A model generated the notes under the pieces. It was given only the letters and a program-made list of their open reading frames with translations. It did no database searches and was not told the origin of the DNA. A stretch of DNA of 64,000 nucleotides from Klebsiella sp. RIT-PI-d. Lineage in GTDB: Bacteria; Pseudomonadota; Gammaproteobacteria; Enterobacterales; Enterobacteriaceae. How positions within the stretch are numbered: position 1 is the stretch's first letter; every line of letters begins with the position of its first letter. Below are positions 1 through 9,397 of the stretch, one piece after another. The position numbers and the translations under genes are program-made. The stretch spans positions 1,364,001-1,428,000 of the forward strand of contig NZ_LGIT01000009.1 in assembly GCF_001187865.1 (NCBI RefSeq). The letters are read 5' to 3'.

Positions 1-865
1 TACCCCGTTTGCGGTAGTAACAGATGATGCAACTGGTCAAAAATATCCGCTGGCGGACTACGCATTAACGCCAGATATGGCGATTGTCGACGCTAACCTC
101 GTCATGGATATGCCGAAATCACTGTGCGCATTTGGTGGTCTGGATGCCGTAACTCACGCTCTGGAAGCTTACGTTTCGGTTCTGGCGTCTGAGTTCTCTG
201 ACGGTCAGGCTCTGCAGGCACTTAAACTGCTGAAAGAAAACCTGCCCGCGTCTTACCATGAAGGTTCTAAAAACCCGGTTGCGCGTGAACGTGTTCATAG
301 TGCAGCTACTATCGCTGGTATTGCGTTTGCGAACGCCTTCCTCGGTGTGTGTCACTCAATGGCGCATAAACTGGGCTCACAGTTCCACATTCCGCACGGT
401 CTGGCAAACGCCCTGTTGATCAGCAACGTTATTCGTTATAACGCGAACGACAATCCGACTAAACAGACTGCATTCAGCCAGTACGACCGCCCTCAGGCTC
501 GTCGTCGCTATGCTGAAATCGCCGATCACCTGGGCCTGAGCGCACCTGGTGACCGTACAGCTGCGAAAATCGGTAAGCTGCTGGCATGGCTGGAAGAGAT
601 CAAAGCAGAGCTGGGTATTCCTAAATCTATCCGCGAAGCTGGCGTGCAGGAAGCTGACTTCCTGGCTCACGTTGACAAGCTGTCTGAAGACGCATTCGAT
701 GACCAGTGTACCGGTGCTAACCCGCGCTATCCACTGATTGCCGAGCTGAAACAGATTCTGCTGGATACCTTCTACGGTCGTGAATATAACGAAGGTACCC
801 CTGCTGAAACAGCCGTTGCTGCCCCGCTGGTAAAAGCAGACAAAAAAGCGAAAAAACTCGCCTGA
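1..865 (+). CDS. adhE: Bifunctional acetaldehyde-CoA/alcohol dehydrogenase, C-terminal part
   Basis: Fermentative enzyme that reduces acetyl-CoA to acetaldehyde and then ethanol with NADH. Only the C-terminal iron-dependent alcohol dehydrogenase domain is in the window; the reading frame is open back to the window edge, so the gene is cut at its 5' end. The Fe-binding region is visible as GGLDAVTHALE (Asp and His) and as HSMAHKLGSQFHIPHG, which supplies two more His ligands. The last ~20 residues are Ala/Lys rich, as in the enterobacterial family. A strong hairpin terminator follows the stop codon. In E. coli the protein assembles into long filaments called spirosomes. Confidence 0.97.
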   Translation, partial: TPFAVVTDDATGQKYPLADYALTPDMAIVDANLVMDMPKSLCAFGGLDAVTHALEAYVSVLASEFSDGQALQALKLLKENLPASYHEGSKNPVARERVHSAATIAGIAFANAFLGVCHSMAHKLGSQFHIPHGLANALLISNVIRYNANDNPTKQTAFSQYDRPQARRRYAEIADHLGLSAPGDRTAAKIGKLLAWLEEIKAELGIPKSIREAGVQEADFLAHVDKLSEDAFDDQCTGANPRYPLIAELKQILLDTFYGREYNEGTPAETAVAAPLVKADKKAKKLA

Positions 866-888
866 TGTTGTTGCGATAACGCTTAATA

Positions 889-917
889 AAAAGCCTCATC
901 ATTGATGAGGCTTTTTT
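889..917. terminator. Bidirectional rho-independent terminator between adhE and tdk
   Basis: An AAGCCTCATC/GATGAGGCTT stem with a 3-nt loop is followed by a T run on the plus strand. It is preceded by an A run, so it can also serve the convergent tdk transcript. Confidence 0.85.
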
Positions 918-953
918 GTATCTACCGTATAGCTGGTGAGGATGGTTAATACG

Positions 954-1577
954 TCAGGATGTTGAATGACGATGCTGCTCCTGAATGGCCGTCAGGGAGC
1001 CTGTAGCGAGCGCTTGTTTATAATGTTTACGGCACACTGAAATATAACGTTCGTTGCCCCCAATCACCACCTGCTCCCCCTCATTATAGGGTCGCCCCGC
1101 CTGATCGAGACGCAGCACCATACTGGCTTTGCGGCCGCAAAAACAGATAGTCTTTAATTCAACCAGTTTATCTGCCCACGCAAGAAGATACTGACTACCT
1201 GTAAACAGCTCACCGCGAAAGTCTGTGCGAAGTCCATAGCACAGAACCGGAATATCCAGACTGTCTACAACGTCAGATAGTTCGTGAACCTGAAGGCGCG
1301 TAAGAAACTGACTTTCATCAACCAGAACGCAATGAATGCCCCGCTGAGCGTGCTCAGCGCGAATATCGTCCAGAAGTGAGGTCTCCTGATTAAACAGCTT
1401 AGCGGGCGATGAGAGGCCGATGCGGGAGCTTACCTTTCCTGAACCGAAGCGATTATCAATTTCGGCGGTATATACAACAGCTCGCATACCGCGTTCCTGA
1501 TAATTGTATGATGACTGCAACAAAGCTGTGGATTTCCCTGCATTCATCGCTGAATAGTAGAAATATAGTTGTGCCAT
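954..1577 (-). CDS. tdk: Thymidine kinase
   Basis: Type II thymidine kinase that phosphorylates thymidine (and deoxyuridine) with ATP for nucleotide salvage in the cytoplasm. The P-loop lies near the start ([12 protein letters not shown]), followed by the DE-type Walker B segment ([10 protein letters not shown]) and the lasso region with zinc-binding cysteines ([11 protein letters not shown] and a later CRKHY). The frame is open seven codons further upstream, but the E. coli protein begins MAQLYFYYS; that ATG gives 207 residues, close to the K-12 length. It is convergent with adhE and divergent from hns. Confidence 0.96.
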   Translation of the reverse strand: MAQLYFYYSAMNAGKSTALLQSSYNYQERGMRAVVYTAEIDNRFGSGKVSSRIGLSSPAKLFNQETSLLDDIRAEHAQRGIHCVLVDESQFLTRLQVHELSDVVDSLDIPVLCYGLRTDFRGELFTGSQYLLAWADKLVELKTICFCGRKASMVLRLDQAGRPYNEGEQVVIGGNERYISVCRKHYKQALATGSLTAIQEQHRHSTS

Positions 1578-2135
1578 TGGCCACATAACCCCAATCAAAG
1601 TGTATTAATAGCGGCGCGAGTGTAGCATATTTTTTGCGTGCGCCATGTGATGCGCTTAAACAGAGAACGGGTGTAATGGACGGCATAACATCGCTGATAT
1701 AGAGATTATAAGCACTATCCTGATGCTATGACTCATTAATAACGAGGAAACCTTTGTCTCATTACATTCTTCTAACAACCCGGATGTGCATTGCTATGGC
1801 CTTTAGATGCTATGCAGGCTATTTGATTTACCGACGGTAAAACGTATCAATTTGCAAATAGCGGGCCTGATAATTATCCGTTGGGAGTATAATTTGTCGC
1901 ACAACCCCGCACAAAAAAATCACAGGACATCAAGGGTTAACACAGCGCTTTATCAGCAACAATATGAATAGTTGCGCCATGATGGGGCTCAAAATTTAAG
2001 TTCGTACTAATTAAAATAGTAAAAAATAATAGACAATTTTGAGTTCCTTACATTTCTCCCTATTGCACAACTCAAATTAACGCTCTATTATTAGCTTAAC
2101 AAACCACCCCACAATATAAGTTTGAGATTACTACA
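1578..2135. other. Long AT-rich intergenic region between tdk and hns
   Basis: No gene is seen in this 558-bp stretch. It is AT-rich towards hns, and a good sigma-70 promoter lies in its last 75 bases (listed separately). A long AT-rich hns upstream region is expected from the known autoregulation of hns by H-NS and activation by Fis, but I could not assign individual sites. Confidence 0.6.
2063..2091 (+). promoter_or_regulatory. Sigma-70 promoter of hns
   Basis: A -35 element TTGCAC and a -10 element TATTAT are separated by exactly 17 bases and lie about 45 bases before the hns ATG. The surrounding sequence resembles the K-12 hns promoter as I remember it. Confidence 0.8.
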
Positions 2136-2549
2136 ATGAGCGAAGCACTTAAAATTCTGAACAACATCCGTACTCTTCGTGCTCAGGCCAGAGAATGTAC
2201 CCTTGAGACACTGGAAGAAATGCTGGAAAAATTAGAAGTTGTTGTAAACGAGCGTCGTGAAGAAGATAGCGCTGCTGCTGCAGAAGTTGAAGAACGTACG
2301 CGTAAGCTGCAGCAATATCGTGAAATGCTGATTGCTGACGGTATTGATCCTAACGAATTGCTGAATAGCATCTCTACAGCTAAAACCGGTACTAAAGCTA
2401 AGCGCGCTGCGCGTCCTGCTAAATATAGCTACACCGATGAAAACGGTGAAACTAAAACCTGGACTGGCCAGGGCCGTACTCCTGCGGTAATCAAAAAAGC
2501 AATGGACGAGCAAGGCAAACAGCTGGATGATTTCCTGATTAAAGATTAA
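2136..2549 (+). CDS. hns: Nucleoid-associated silencer protein H-NS
   Basis: Global DNA-bridging protein that silences AT-rich, often horizontally acquired, genes. The 137-residue product has the N-terminal coiled-coil oligomerisation domain (about 1-80, rich in Glu/Leu/Arg), a flexible linker and the C-terminal DNA-binding domain with the AT-hook-like core TWTGQGRTP near residue 110. Length and sequence match E. coli H-NS closely. It is a single-gene unit with its own promoter and terminator, divergent from tdk. Confidence 0.98.
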   Translation: MSEALKILNNIRTLRAQARECTLETLEEMLEKLEVVVNERREEDSAAAAEVEERTRKLQQYREMLIADGIDPNELLNSISTAKTGTKAKRAARPAKYSYTDENGETKTWTGQGRTPAVIKKAMDEQGKQLDDFLIKD

Positions 2550-2564
2550 TCTTGCTGATTCCAG

Positions 2565-2590
2565 AATCCCGCTACGGCGGGATTTTTTTT
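2565..2590 (+). terminator. Rho-independent terminator of hns
   Basis: An ATCCCGC/GCGGGAT stem with loop TACG is followed by eight T residues directly after the hns stop. Confidence 0.9.
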
Positions 2591-2650
2591 AAGCTAAAAA
2601 ACGTATTGCTCTGCTCTGGTACGACTTTTACTACGCTATATTTATGGGCA

Positions 2651-2681
2651 TAAAAAAACCGGGAATATCTATCCCGGTTTC
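2651..2681 (-). terminator. Rho-independent terminator of galU
   Basis: An AAACCGGGA/TCCCGGTTT inverted repeat is followed on the minus strand by a T run, just after the galU stop codon. Confidence 0.85.
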
Positions 2682-2694
2682 TAATCGTGTATGA

Positions 2695-3594
2695 CTACTT
2701 CACCGTCTCTTCAAGCCAGGCTTTAAATTCTTCGCCAAGGGTATTGTGACGAATGCCATACTCGACGAAGGCCTGCATATAACCCAGTTTATTACCACAG
2801 TCGTGGCTTTTACCTTTCATGTGGTAAGCTTCAACGGTTTCTTTCTCGATAAGCATATCAATACCGTCGGTCAACTGGATTTCATCCCCGGCCCCCGGAG
2901 GCGTTTTAGCCAGCAGAGCCCAAATTTCTGCACTCAGTACGTAACGACCTACAACGGCCAGATTAGAGGGTGCAACGTTGGCTTTTGGCTTTTCAACGAC
3001 GCCAACCATTGGCACGCTTTCACCCGCCTGCAGAGAAACCCCTTTACAATCTACGACGCCATAAGCAGTAACGTCTTCAACTGGCTCAACCATAATTTGG
3101 CTGCAACCCGTCTCGTCGAAACGTTTGATCATCTCAGCAAGGTTATCCTGAGAAAGATCGGATTCAAATTCATCCAGAATAACGTCAGGCAAAATAACCG
3201 CGACAGGCTCATTACCGACTACTGGCTGAGCGCAAAGTACAGCATGCCCCAGACCTTTAGCCAGTCCCTGACGCACCTGCATAATGGTGACATGCGGAGG
3301 ACAAATAGACTGAACCTCTTCCAGAAGCTGACGTTTAACACGTTTTTCCAGCATAGCTTCAAGTTCAAAACTGGTATCGAAATGGTTTTCGATTGAATTT
3401 TTGGAGGAGTGGGTAACCAGTACAATTTCAGTAATACCAGCGGCGATACATTCATTCACTACATATTGGATAAGCGGTTTATCAACCAGCGGTAACATTT
3501 CTTTAGGGATAGCCTTGGTTGCTGGCAACATCCTCGTACCCAATCCCGCAACCGGGATAACGGCTTTTTTGACTTTTGAATTTAAAGCAGCCAT
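2695..3594 (-). CDS. galU: UTP-glucose-1-phosphate uridylyltransferase
   Basis: Makes UDP-glucose from UTP and glucose-1-phosphate, the precursor for LPS core, trehalose, capsule and osmoregulated glucans. The nucleotidyltransferase signature [19 protein letters not shown] is at residues 15-33, and the [10 protein letters not shown] and [13 protein letters not shown] motifs are present. The 299-residue protein is about three residues shorter than K-12 GalU at a diverged C-terminus. The start [14 protein letters not shown] is preceded by a Shine-Dalgarno sequence (AGGAGAG). It lies between hns and rssB as in E. coli. Confidence 0.97.
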   Translation of the reverse strand: MAALNSKVKKAVIPVAGLGTRMLPATKAIPKEMLPLVDKPLIQYVVNECIAAGITEIVLVTHSSKNSIENHFDTSFELEAMLEKRVKRQLLEEVQSICPPHVTIMQVRQGLAKGLGHAVLCAQPVVGNEPVAVILPDVILDEFESDLSQDNLAEMIKRFDETGCSQIMVEPVEDVTAYGVVDCKGVSLQAGESVPMVGVVEKPKANVAPSNLAVVGRYVLSAEIWALLAKTPPGAGDEIQLTDGIDMLIEKETVEAYHMKGKSHDCGNKLGYMQAFVEYGIRHNTLGEEFKAWLEETVK

Positions 3595-3650
3595 TCAACT
3601 CTCCTGAAGTGTTCGAAATCTGAACTTCTCATGAATAAATTAACGCGTTA

Positions 3651-3659
3651 AGTATATCA
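3651..3659 (-). promoter_or_regulatory. Putative extended -10 promoter element of galU
   Basis: On the minus strand TGATATACT matches the extended -10 pattern TGnTATAAT and lies about 57 bases before the galU ATG. No good -35 is seen, as is allowed for extended -10 promoters. The remaining galU-rssB spacer up to 3910 shows no gene or other recognised feature. Confidence 0.4.
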
Positions 3660-3910
3660 GCCCGGGAACGTGATCCTGGTCTAAATCCCGCGCGGTAACC
3701 TCGAATTAGGACTTTTACGTATTATCCATAACTGATTCTCGTTACAGGAAGGCCGTAATTGAATCGATCCCGTTTACTGAAGTGAGCTGGCGGGATGAAC
3801 AAGTACGACCAACGAAAAGATAACGTGAAATATGATGGGTATTAACGTAAGCATAGTACCACCGCGATAGATTGGCAGGTAAACCTATCGCGATGGGTAA
3901 ATTCATTTGC

Positions 3911-4924
3911 TCATTCCGCAGACAACATTAAGCGCAAGCGGCCACCTGCACCCCAGATTTGGCATTGCCAGGCGTCGCTACGCTGGCTGATTTGATTAAA
4001 ATATGTATTGCCAAGCGTTCCCAGTGGAACCCCCGTACTAATCTGAATCTGATGCTCACCGGTATTTAGTGTCGCGTTAAGCCCCGCAGAGACAAGAATT
4101 AAATTTTTCAGGCCGCTGTGGTAATAACCAATAAAGAGTGGGAACTGGCCAGGTAAATTGGCCTGACGCAGTAAATTGTTTACTTGCTTAAGAAGGCTGC
4201 CCATTTCAGGTAAACGCTGTCTCTGCTGAGAAAGCTGCTCCTGAAGCAAACCGTTAAATAATGCGCGTAATAACAACGCAGCCAGTACGCCATTGTCTCC
4301 GGCTCGTGTGACGTCAAGGCAGTAAAAAGCAAGGTCATGATCTGAAAGCGGTGCTATATCCAGTACCAGGCCCGGCTGATCGACGGTAACCAGCTGTCGA
4401 TAGTTTATGCGGCAATGTGAGAGCACCTGCTGAACAGGCGGCTGCAGTTCCTGGAGGAGTTTTGCCGCCGCTGCCGGGTCGCTAACCAGCGCATCCCAGT
4501 CCTCAAACAAACGCTCCTCTTCCTCAACACGCGAATTGAACATATCCGGGTAAAGGCAGGCAAAAACGGTTTCACGCAAACGCATAAAATCTTTGACGGG
4601 CTTAAGCAAAACATCCTGCACGCCCAGACGCAATGCGCGCGCGATGTCAGACATATTCTCCGTCGCCGAGATAACAAGGATAGGAAGCGGATTACCTTCG
4701 TTGCGCAAATGCTCAATCAACTTCAGCCCGTTCATACGCGGCATGGCAATATCACAAATCATCAGGTCAACCTGCAAACTGACCATTTTCTCGATAGCAT
4801 CCATACCATCATCTGCCAGGGTGGTTGTTGCCCCCAGCGACAATAACCAACTGTCCAGCAGGGTTCGGAAAACGGGCTCGTCCTCAACGATAAGAATATG
4901 TTTACCCGCCAGTGGCTGCGTCAT
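3911..4924 (-). CDS. rssB: Sigma-S adaptor/anti-adaptor-controlled response regulator RssB
   Basis: Adaptor that delivers the stationary-phase sigma factor RpoS to the ClpXP protease. The 337-residue length equals E. coli RssB. The N-terminal receiver domain carries the phospho-acceptor Asp58 in LMICDIAMPRMNG and the Lys of LLKPVK; the C-terminal half is a degenerate PP2C-like domain ending GGRLRLMLSAE. A clear Shine-Dalgarno sequence (AGAGGAGAT) precedes the ATG. In K-12 rssB is preceded in its operon by rssA; here the upstream 690 bases have no rssA, so rssB must use its own promoter. Confidence 0.96.
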   Translation of the reverse strand: MTQPLAGKHILIVEDEPVFRTLLDSWLLSLGATTTLADDGMDAIEKMVSLQVDLMICDIAMPRMNGLKLIEHLRNEGNPLPILVISATENMSDIARALRLGVQDVLLKPVKDFMRLRETVFACLYPDMFNSRVEEEERLFEDWDALVSDPAAAAKLLQELQPPVQQVLSHCRINYRQLVTVDQPGLVLDIAPLSDHDLAFYCLDVTRAGDNGVLAALLLRALFNGLLQEQLSQQRQRLPEMGSLLKQVNNLLRQANLPGQFPLFIGYYHSGLKNLILVSAGLNATLNTGEHQIQISTGVPLGTLGNTYFNQISQRSDAWQCQIWGAGGRLRLMLSAE

Positions 4925-5620
4925 GGTATCTCCTCTGACTTACGATAACTTAATACTGGCATGCTATCTGCGCTATCGCTTGTCAGATTCTGCGGAAGTA
5001 ATCTTAAAAACACAGCACGCTCAAACATTGCAAAAAATTACAAATTTATGGTCTGAAATTTTTCCTTCTGCAGACAACAGCATGGCTGCACATAACCACT
5101 CATTTGTGAGCGGTTCGCCTGAAGAAATATCATGATGAAAAAGCTGTAACAAAATATCAACCTTTTACTGACGTTAATCTGTAATTTTCTGCCATTGACT
5201 CACATTAGCCTATAGTCTGGCATCCGCGGGCGAACATCGCGACACAAATCTCTGCTTTTTGTCATAAGCCATGAAATATCATGGTAGAAAAGACATTCCT
5301 GAAGAGCATTTATTGTGACGAGGACCAATATCCTTTTCAACTGCAAGGAAATAAGATCATACCCACCCTTTTGTTGCCAGCCAACAATATAATGACGCTT
5401 TGTTACTATAAATTTGCCACTCTGAGATTAGCAATGAACCTGGTGTTACCCAGCGTAAAGTCTTTTGGATAGCCTCATCGTAAGCATGATCCTTTCAGTC
5501 ACAATTTCATTGTGACCGGTCAACATCTTCAGGCTTCCCACGTGCAACATCGGCACTGCTCAGTTAACATAATGCCACCTGGCGCACGTACGCCGTCATT
5601 ATTTATAAAAGGTGACAATT
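4925..5620. other. Gene-free region at the expected rssA position
   Basis: About 700 bases between rssB and ychJ, AT-rich in the middle. In K-12 this is where rssA (a patatin-like protein of about 300 residues) lies. I found no patatin motif (GxGxxRG or GCSIGS-type) in any frame, and the longest open frame (63 codons at 5281) has neither a ribosome-binding site nor a recognisable sequence. It probably holds divergent promoters for rssB and ychJ. Confidence 0.6.
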
Positions 5621-6079
5621 TTGTTAAAACCCTGTCCCTGCGGCAGCGCTGTCGAGTATAGCCTATGTTGCCAACAATTTGTCTGCGGCGAGCAGCCAGC
5701 GCCAACCCCATCACATCTCATGCGCTCACGTTACAGCGCATTCGTGATGAAAGTGAGCGATTATTTAATTCGCACCTGGCATCCCTCGTGCCAGGCAAAC
5801 ACGTTTCGTCAGGAGATTGAAAACGGATTTGCCCATACCGAATGGCGTGGACTTACCGTTTTATCCGAGGAGGAAGGCGCTACCCCTGATGAAGGTTTCG
5901 TCAGCTTCGTGGCAAAATTCAGTGAGAACGGTAAGCCTGGCGTGATTATTGAGCGTTCCCGTTTCTTAAAGGAAGGGGGAAAGTGGTATTATATTGACGG
6001 AACACGCCCGCAGTTTGGCCGAAACGATCCCTGCCCCTGTGGATCAGGTAAAAAATTTAAAAAGTGCTGCGGACAATAG
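5621..6079 (+). CDS. ychJ: YchJ family SEC-C motif protein
   Basis: Function unknown; the family has metal-binding SEC-C motifs at both ends. These are visible as [13 protein letters not shown] at the N-terminus and [17 protein letters not shown] at the C-terminus, flanking an NTF2-like central domain. A TTG start at 5621 is preferred: AAAAGGTGA sits six bases upstream and the product is then 152 residues, the length of E. coli YchJ. A GTG at 5612 is the alternative but has no ribosome-binding site. purU follows 49 bases downstream. Confidence 0.92.
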   Translation: MLKPCPCGSAVEYSLCCQQFVCGEQPAPTPSHLMRSRYSAFVMKVSDYLIRTWHPSCQANTFRQEIENGFAHTEWRGLTVLSEEEGATPDEGFVSFVAKFSENGKPGVIIERSRFLKEGGKWYYIDGTRPQFGRNDPCPCGSGKKFKKCCGQ

Positions 6080-6128
6080 CCAGTCTGGCACAACATACGT
6101 CAACATCTTCAACAGGATTTTCCCTGCA

Positions 6129-6971
6129 ATGCATTCACTACAACGAAAAGTACTGCGCACTATCTGCCCCGATCAGAAGGGATTAATCGCGCGGATCACC
6201 AATATTTGCTACAAGCACGAACTTAACATTGTACAAAATAATGAATTTGTCGATCATCGCACCGGACGTTTTTTCATGCGTACCGAACTTGAAGGCATTT
6301 TCAATGATACTACCCTGCTTGCCGATCTCGATAGCGCACTGCCGGAAGGATCTATACGTGAATTAACCCCAGCTGGCCGCCGACGTATTGTGATCCTGGT
6401 AACCAAGGAAGCGCACTGTCTGGGCGATTTATTGATGAAAGCCAATTATGGTGGTCTTGATGTCGATATCGCGGCGGTTATAGGCAATCATGAAACCCTG
6501 CGCACGCTGGTTGAACGCTTTGATATTCCTTTTGAGCTGGTGAGTCACGAAGGGCATACGCGTGAAGAGCACGATCGGTTGATGGCAGATGCTATTGATG
6601 CACACCAGCCCGATTATGTCGTTCTGGCAAAATACATGCGCGTACTAACCCCGGAGTTTGTTTCACGCTTTCCGAATAAAATTATTAATATTCACCACTC
6701 TTTCCTCCCCGCTTTTATCGGCGCTCGTCCTTACCACCAGGCATACGAACGTGGTGTGAAGATCATTGGTGCCACCGCGCATTATGTTAATGACAATCTG
6801 GATGAAGGTCCGATTATTATGCAGGATGTTATTCATGTGGATCATACCTATACCGCAGAAGATATGATGCGTGCCGGGCGCGACGTCGAGAAAAATGTAT
6901 TAAGCCGCGCGTTATATCAGGTTCTGGCCCAGCGCGTTTTCGTTTATGGTAACCGGACGATTATTCTTTAA
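6129..6971 (+). CDS. purU: Formyltetrahydrofolate deformylase
   Basis: Hydrolyses 10-formyl-THF to formate and THF, balancing the one-carbon pool and feeding formate to PurT. The 280-residue product has an N-terminal ACT domain (about 1-80, beginning KVLRTICPDQKGLIARIT) and a C-terminal formyl transferase domain with the hydrolase signature NIHHSFLPAFIGARPYHQAY. It is nearly identical to the E. coli protein. The frame is open upstream into ychJ, but the start MHSLQRKV matches the family. Confidence 0.97.
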   Translation: MHSLQRKVLRTICPDQKGLIARITNICYKHELNIVQNNEFVDHRTGRFFMRTELEGIFNDTTLLADLDSALPEGSIRELTPAGRRRIVILVTKEAHCLGDLLMKANYGGLDVDIAAVIGNHETLRTLVERFDIPFELVSHEGHTREEHDRLMADAIDAHQPDYVVLAKYMRVLTPEFVSRFPNKIINIHHSFLPAFIGARPYHQAYERGVKIIGATAHYVNDNLDEGPIIMQDVIHVDHTYTAEDMMRAGRDVEKNVLSRALYQVLAQRVFVYGNRTIIL

Positions 6972-7052
6972 TCGTTAATGAAATGAATTGATTAGCATTG
7001 CCGCGTTACGGATGAAAAGTACGCAAACAATTCATGTTGAGCAAAGGAATGC

Positions 7053-7080
7053 TTTACAGCGGCGCGTCATTTGATATGAT
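7053..7080 (+). promoter_or_regulatory. Stable-RNA promoter of the tRNA-Tyr operon
   Basis: A -35 TTTACA and a -10 TATGAT are 16 bases apart, followed at once by a GC-rich discriminator (GCGCCCCGC). That arrangement is typical of stringently controlled tRNA promoters and close to that of E. coli tyrT. Transcription should start near 7087. Confidence 0.8.
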
Positions 7081-7133
7081 GCGCCCCGCTTCCCCAAACG
7101 GAAGCAGGCCAGTAGTAATATGCATTACCCCGT

Positions 7134-7199
<66 letters not shown>

Positions 7200-7218
<19 letters not shown>

Positions 7219-7416
7219 TCTTTAACCATGGCGACATGGTTAGCCCGAAAGGTGAAGCTGATATGTTCACTTGTCGGGGAAGGGTGAGAACCTTCGTTCA
7301 AGGTTCGACTCGAGCGAAAGCGAGAGAACATTGCCGCAGGCAATGGCCCGAAGGGTGAGGAGCGAAGCGACGAATAATCCTTCCCCCACCACCATCTTTA
7401 ACCATGGCGACATGGT
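7200..7416 (+). repeat. rtT-like repeat unit in the tRNA-Tyr spacer
   Basis: A 41-bp segment at 7200-7240 recurs exactly at 7376-7416, a period of 176 bases. It comprises the last 19 bases of tRNA-Tyr plus a downstream stretch with the hairpin ACCATG-gcga-CATGGT. E. coli tyrT carries ~178-bp rtT repeats that likewise begin with the tRNA 3' end. Here the unit lies between the two tRNA genes. Confidence 0.8.
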
Positions 7417-7430
7417 ACAGCATTACCCCT

Positions 7431-7503
<73 letters not shown>

Positions 7504-7515
<12 letters not shown>

Positions 7516-7629
7516 TCACTTAAGATACTACCGTATTATTTCCCGATATCTTTCTTGCATATCCTGCCCCCACCACCATCACTTAAGACAATACCTTATT
7601 ATTCCCCGATATCTTTCTTGCATATCCTG
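7504..7629 (+). repeat. Two tandem 63-bp repeats after the second tRNA-Tyr
   Basis: Units 7504-7566 and 7567-7629 differ at only a few positions. Each starts with the last 12 bases of the tRNA (CCCCCACCACCA) and ends ATATCTTTCTTGCATATCCTG-like. They abut the 3' end of the accessory operon on the opposite strand. Confidence 0.9.
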
Positions 7630-7652
7630 GCCAGCCGGGGAAAACGTCGACC

Positions 7653-8855
7653 TTAATCCGCTTTTCCGCGCCCTTCTACCAGCCCGCGTAATTTGTCACC
7701 GGACTGACCGAGCGCCCTGAGACCTCCGCGCAGCCAGATCCCTTTACCGCTAAACTCAAGCCGCGCAGCATGGTCAAACTGATCGTAATCTACCGGGTAA
7801 ACCAGCGCAGGAATATCCTGCTTCAGGCAGTGCCACATAATGCCGGCACCACCGTGATGGATCACGGCATCGTAGCGGGGCAACCAGCGGTCATAATCGA
7901 CCCATGACACCCGCCAGAAATTACCTTGCTGGTGCTGATCGCCTCCCGAACTGTTCCCATCGGTAAAATGAAACTCCCAGTCCGGCAGCGTTCCGGCCAG
8001 CATCACAACCGCTTCAACCACCGCCTCTTTATGCCAGTCAAGATGCGTTCCCAGGGTTACCAGGACATGCCGCTTTCCTTCCTTAAAAGGTGGGGCCTGA
8101 AATCCCAGCGGTGGGGTATAAAGCGCAGGCCCGATAAATGTCAGCGCCGCAGGCCAGGTCTGGGGGAACTCAAACTCGCGTTCGCTAAGTGCGAGAATAC
8201 AGTACGGTGAATAGGCGCTTTCGCTGCCGTCCGCACGATAAAGACGCGTGATACCGGTCTGGCTTATCGTCCGACGAAAAAGAGCAAAGACGGTACGTTT
8301 AAAAATACGTACTTTTTGACGCTGGAGATTGTGCCAGATCCGTCCCAGTCCATTTTTGGCGGGCATCAAACCGCCACAATAGGCCGGGGTACCGTCTGGC
8401 CCCTCCAGTACGCAGGGCGACGGCATACTGGTCCACCAGATTATGTCCAGTCGACGACAGACGTCTCCCGCAATCGGAAGGGTAAAATCAGCAATCGCCA
8501 GCTCAGGAACGCCCGCCCGATACCAGAGTTGCGCCAGTTCGTCGGCAAAATTTTTAAGTAACCCGACGACCGCCCGAAATTGCCGACAGAGTTTTAGCGG
8601 ACTGGATTTGATGGCGTAGCGTGGGTTGGCCACCCTCTGTAGCGATTCATCGTATGCGCCAGGCAGGATTAGCGCAGAAAGCCCCGCCGCGAGAATATGT
8701 GGCTCTGCGCGGCGAGTGCTGATAATACGCACGTGATAATGTGCGGATAACGCCTTCCCCATCGCCAGAACAGGGTGCAGATGCCCGGCAAACGGCGGGG
8801 CCAGCAGATCAATCCGGGTGATGCCTGGCGGAATAAGAGAAAGTAAGCGCTGCAT
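7653..8855 (-). CDS. GT1-type (UGT/MGT-like) glycosyltransferase
   Basis: Last gene of the 11-gene accessory operon. The 400-residue protein has a two-Rossmann GT-B layout. Its N-terminus reads IDLLAPPFAGHLHPVLAMGKAL, the acceptor-side motif of MGT/UGT enzymes, and the C-terminal donor site contains VSWVDYDRWLPRYDAVIHHGGAG, including the HHGGAG signature that contacts the nucleotide sugar. No signal peptide is evident. The frame is open nine codons further upstream, but the ATG at 8855 overlaps the preceding stop as TAATG and has an AGGA ribosome-binding site. Zeaxanthin and macrolide glucosyltransferases are the nearest named families; the acceptor here is probably the lipid made by the operon (inference). 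Confidence 0.8.
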   Translation of the reverse strand: MQRLLSLIPPGITRIDLLAPPFAGHLHPVLAMGKALSAHYHVRIISTRRAEPHILAAGLSALILPGAYDESLQRVANPRYAIKSSPLKLCRQFRAVVGLLKNFADELAQLWYRAGVPELAIADFTLPIAGDVCRRLDIIWWTSMPSPCVLEGPDGTPAYCGGLMPAKNGLGRIWHNLQRQKVRIFKRTVFALFRRTISQTGITRLYRADGSESAYSPYCILALSEREFEFPQTWPAALTFIGPALYTPPLGFQAPPFKEGKRHVLVTLGTHLDWHKEAVVEAVVMLAGTLPDWEFHFTDGNSSGGDQHQQGNFWRVSWVDYDRWLPRYDAVIHHGGAGIMWHCLKQDIPALVYPVDYDQFDHAARLEFSGKGIWLRGGLRALGQSGDKLRGLVEGRGKAD

Positions 8856-9397
8856 TAAAACGTCCTGATAAAACGTCGGCACGTATCAATAAGTGTCGGA
8901 TGAGAGAGGTAGTTCATATGTCCGCAGTCAATATACTTATCAACATCAGCGAACCAGAAACGAGAAATCCAGTCCTTGCGCCCCTGAACCAGCAGATGAC
9001 GGCATGACGGACGGCGACGCGCTACCGGACCATAGGCAAATAAACTTACGCGTGAAAGACAGGCTGCCGGCAGTTGAAGATTATTAAATAACTCAAGACC
9101 ACAACTTCCACAAAGCAGCAGCGTCTGAGACGCTGCATCCAGCATATCCAGCACAGCCGGTCGATGCTGGCGGATGAACGCCGACTGGCGCGATAAAAGA
9201 TAATCGCGTGCGTTATTGACGCTTGCGGTCAACAGCGGCGTGGCGCGCCACGGTTGATCCTCGCCAGACCATGGAAAATTGACCGTCAGCCCACGCCCCT
9301 CCGCGCCCAGCGCGTCAAGGAAGGCACGCTGATCCGGACTTAACGCGGTGCAACCCGGCTGGCTTCTGCCGGTCATGAAGGCGATCTGTAAACTCAT
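8855..9397 (-). CDS. Small alpha/beta hydrolase-like protein
   Basis: A 180-residue cytosolic protein not recognised with certainty. The segment TLLLCGSCGLELFNN near residue 95 looks like a nucleophile elbow (small-x-Ser-x-Gly), LLVQGRKDWIS looks like the strand bearing the acid, and DCGHMNYLSHP near the C-terminus looks like the catalytic-His loop. This order is that of a compact alpha/beta hydrolase. It overlaps the preceding GT gene by 4 bases (ATGA) and the next gene by 3. It could be a thioesterase or esterase releasing or trimming an intermediate; that role is inference only. Confidence 0.6.
   Translation of the reverse strand: MSLQIAFMTGRSQPGCTALSPDQRAFLDALGAEGRGLTVNFPWSGEDQPWRATPLLTASVNNARDYLLSRQSAFIRQHRPAVLDMLDAASQTLLLCGSCGLELFNNLQLPAACLSRVSLFAYGPVARRRPSCRHLLVQGRKDWISRFWFADVDKYIDCGHMNYLSHPTLIDTCRRFIRTF

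Noticed and set aside
2746..3396. 216-codon open frame antisense to galU
   Set aside because: Shadow frame; galU is conserved over its full length.
5281..5472. 63-codon open frame in the rssB-ychJ spacer
   Set aside because: No ribosome-binding site, no recognisable sequence, AT-rich noncoding look.
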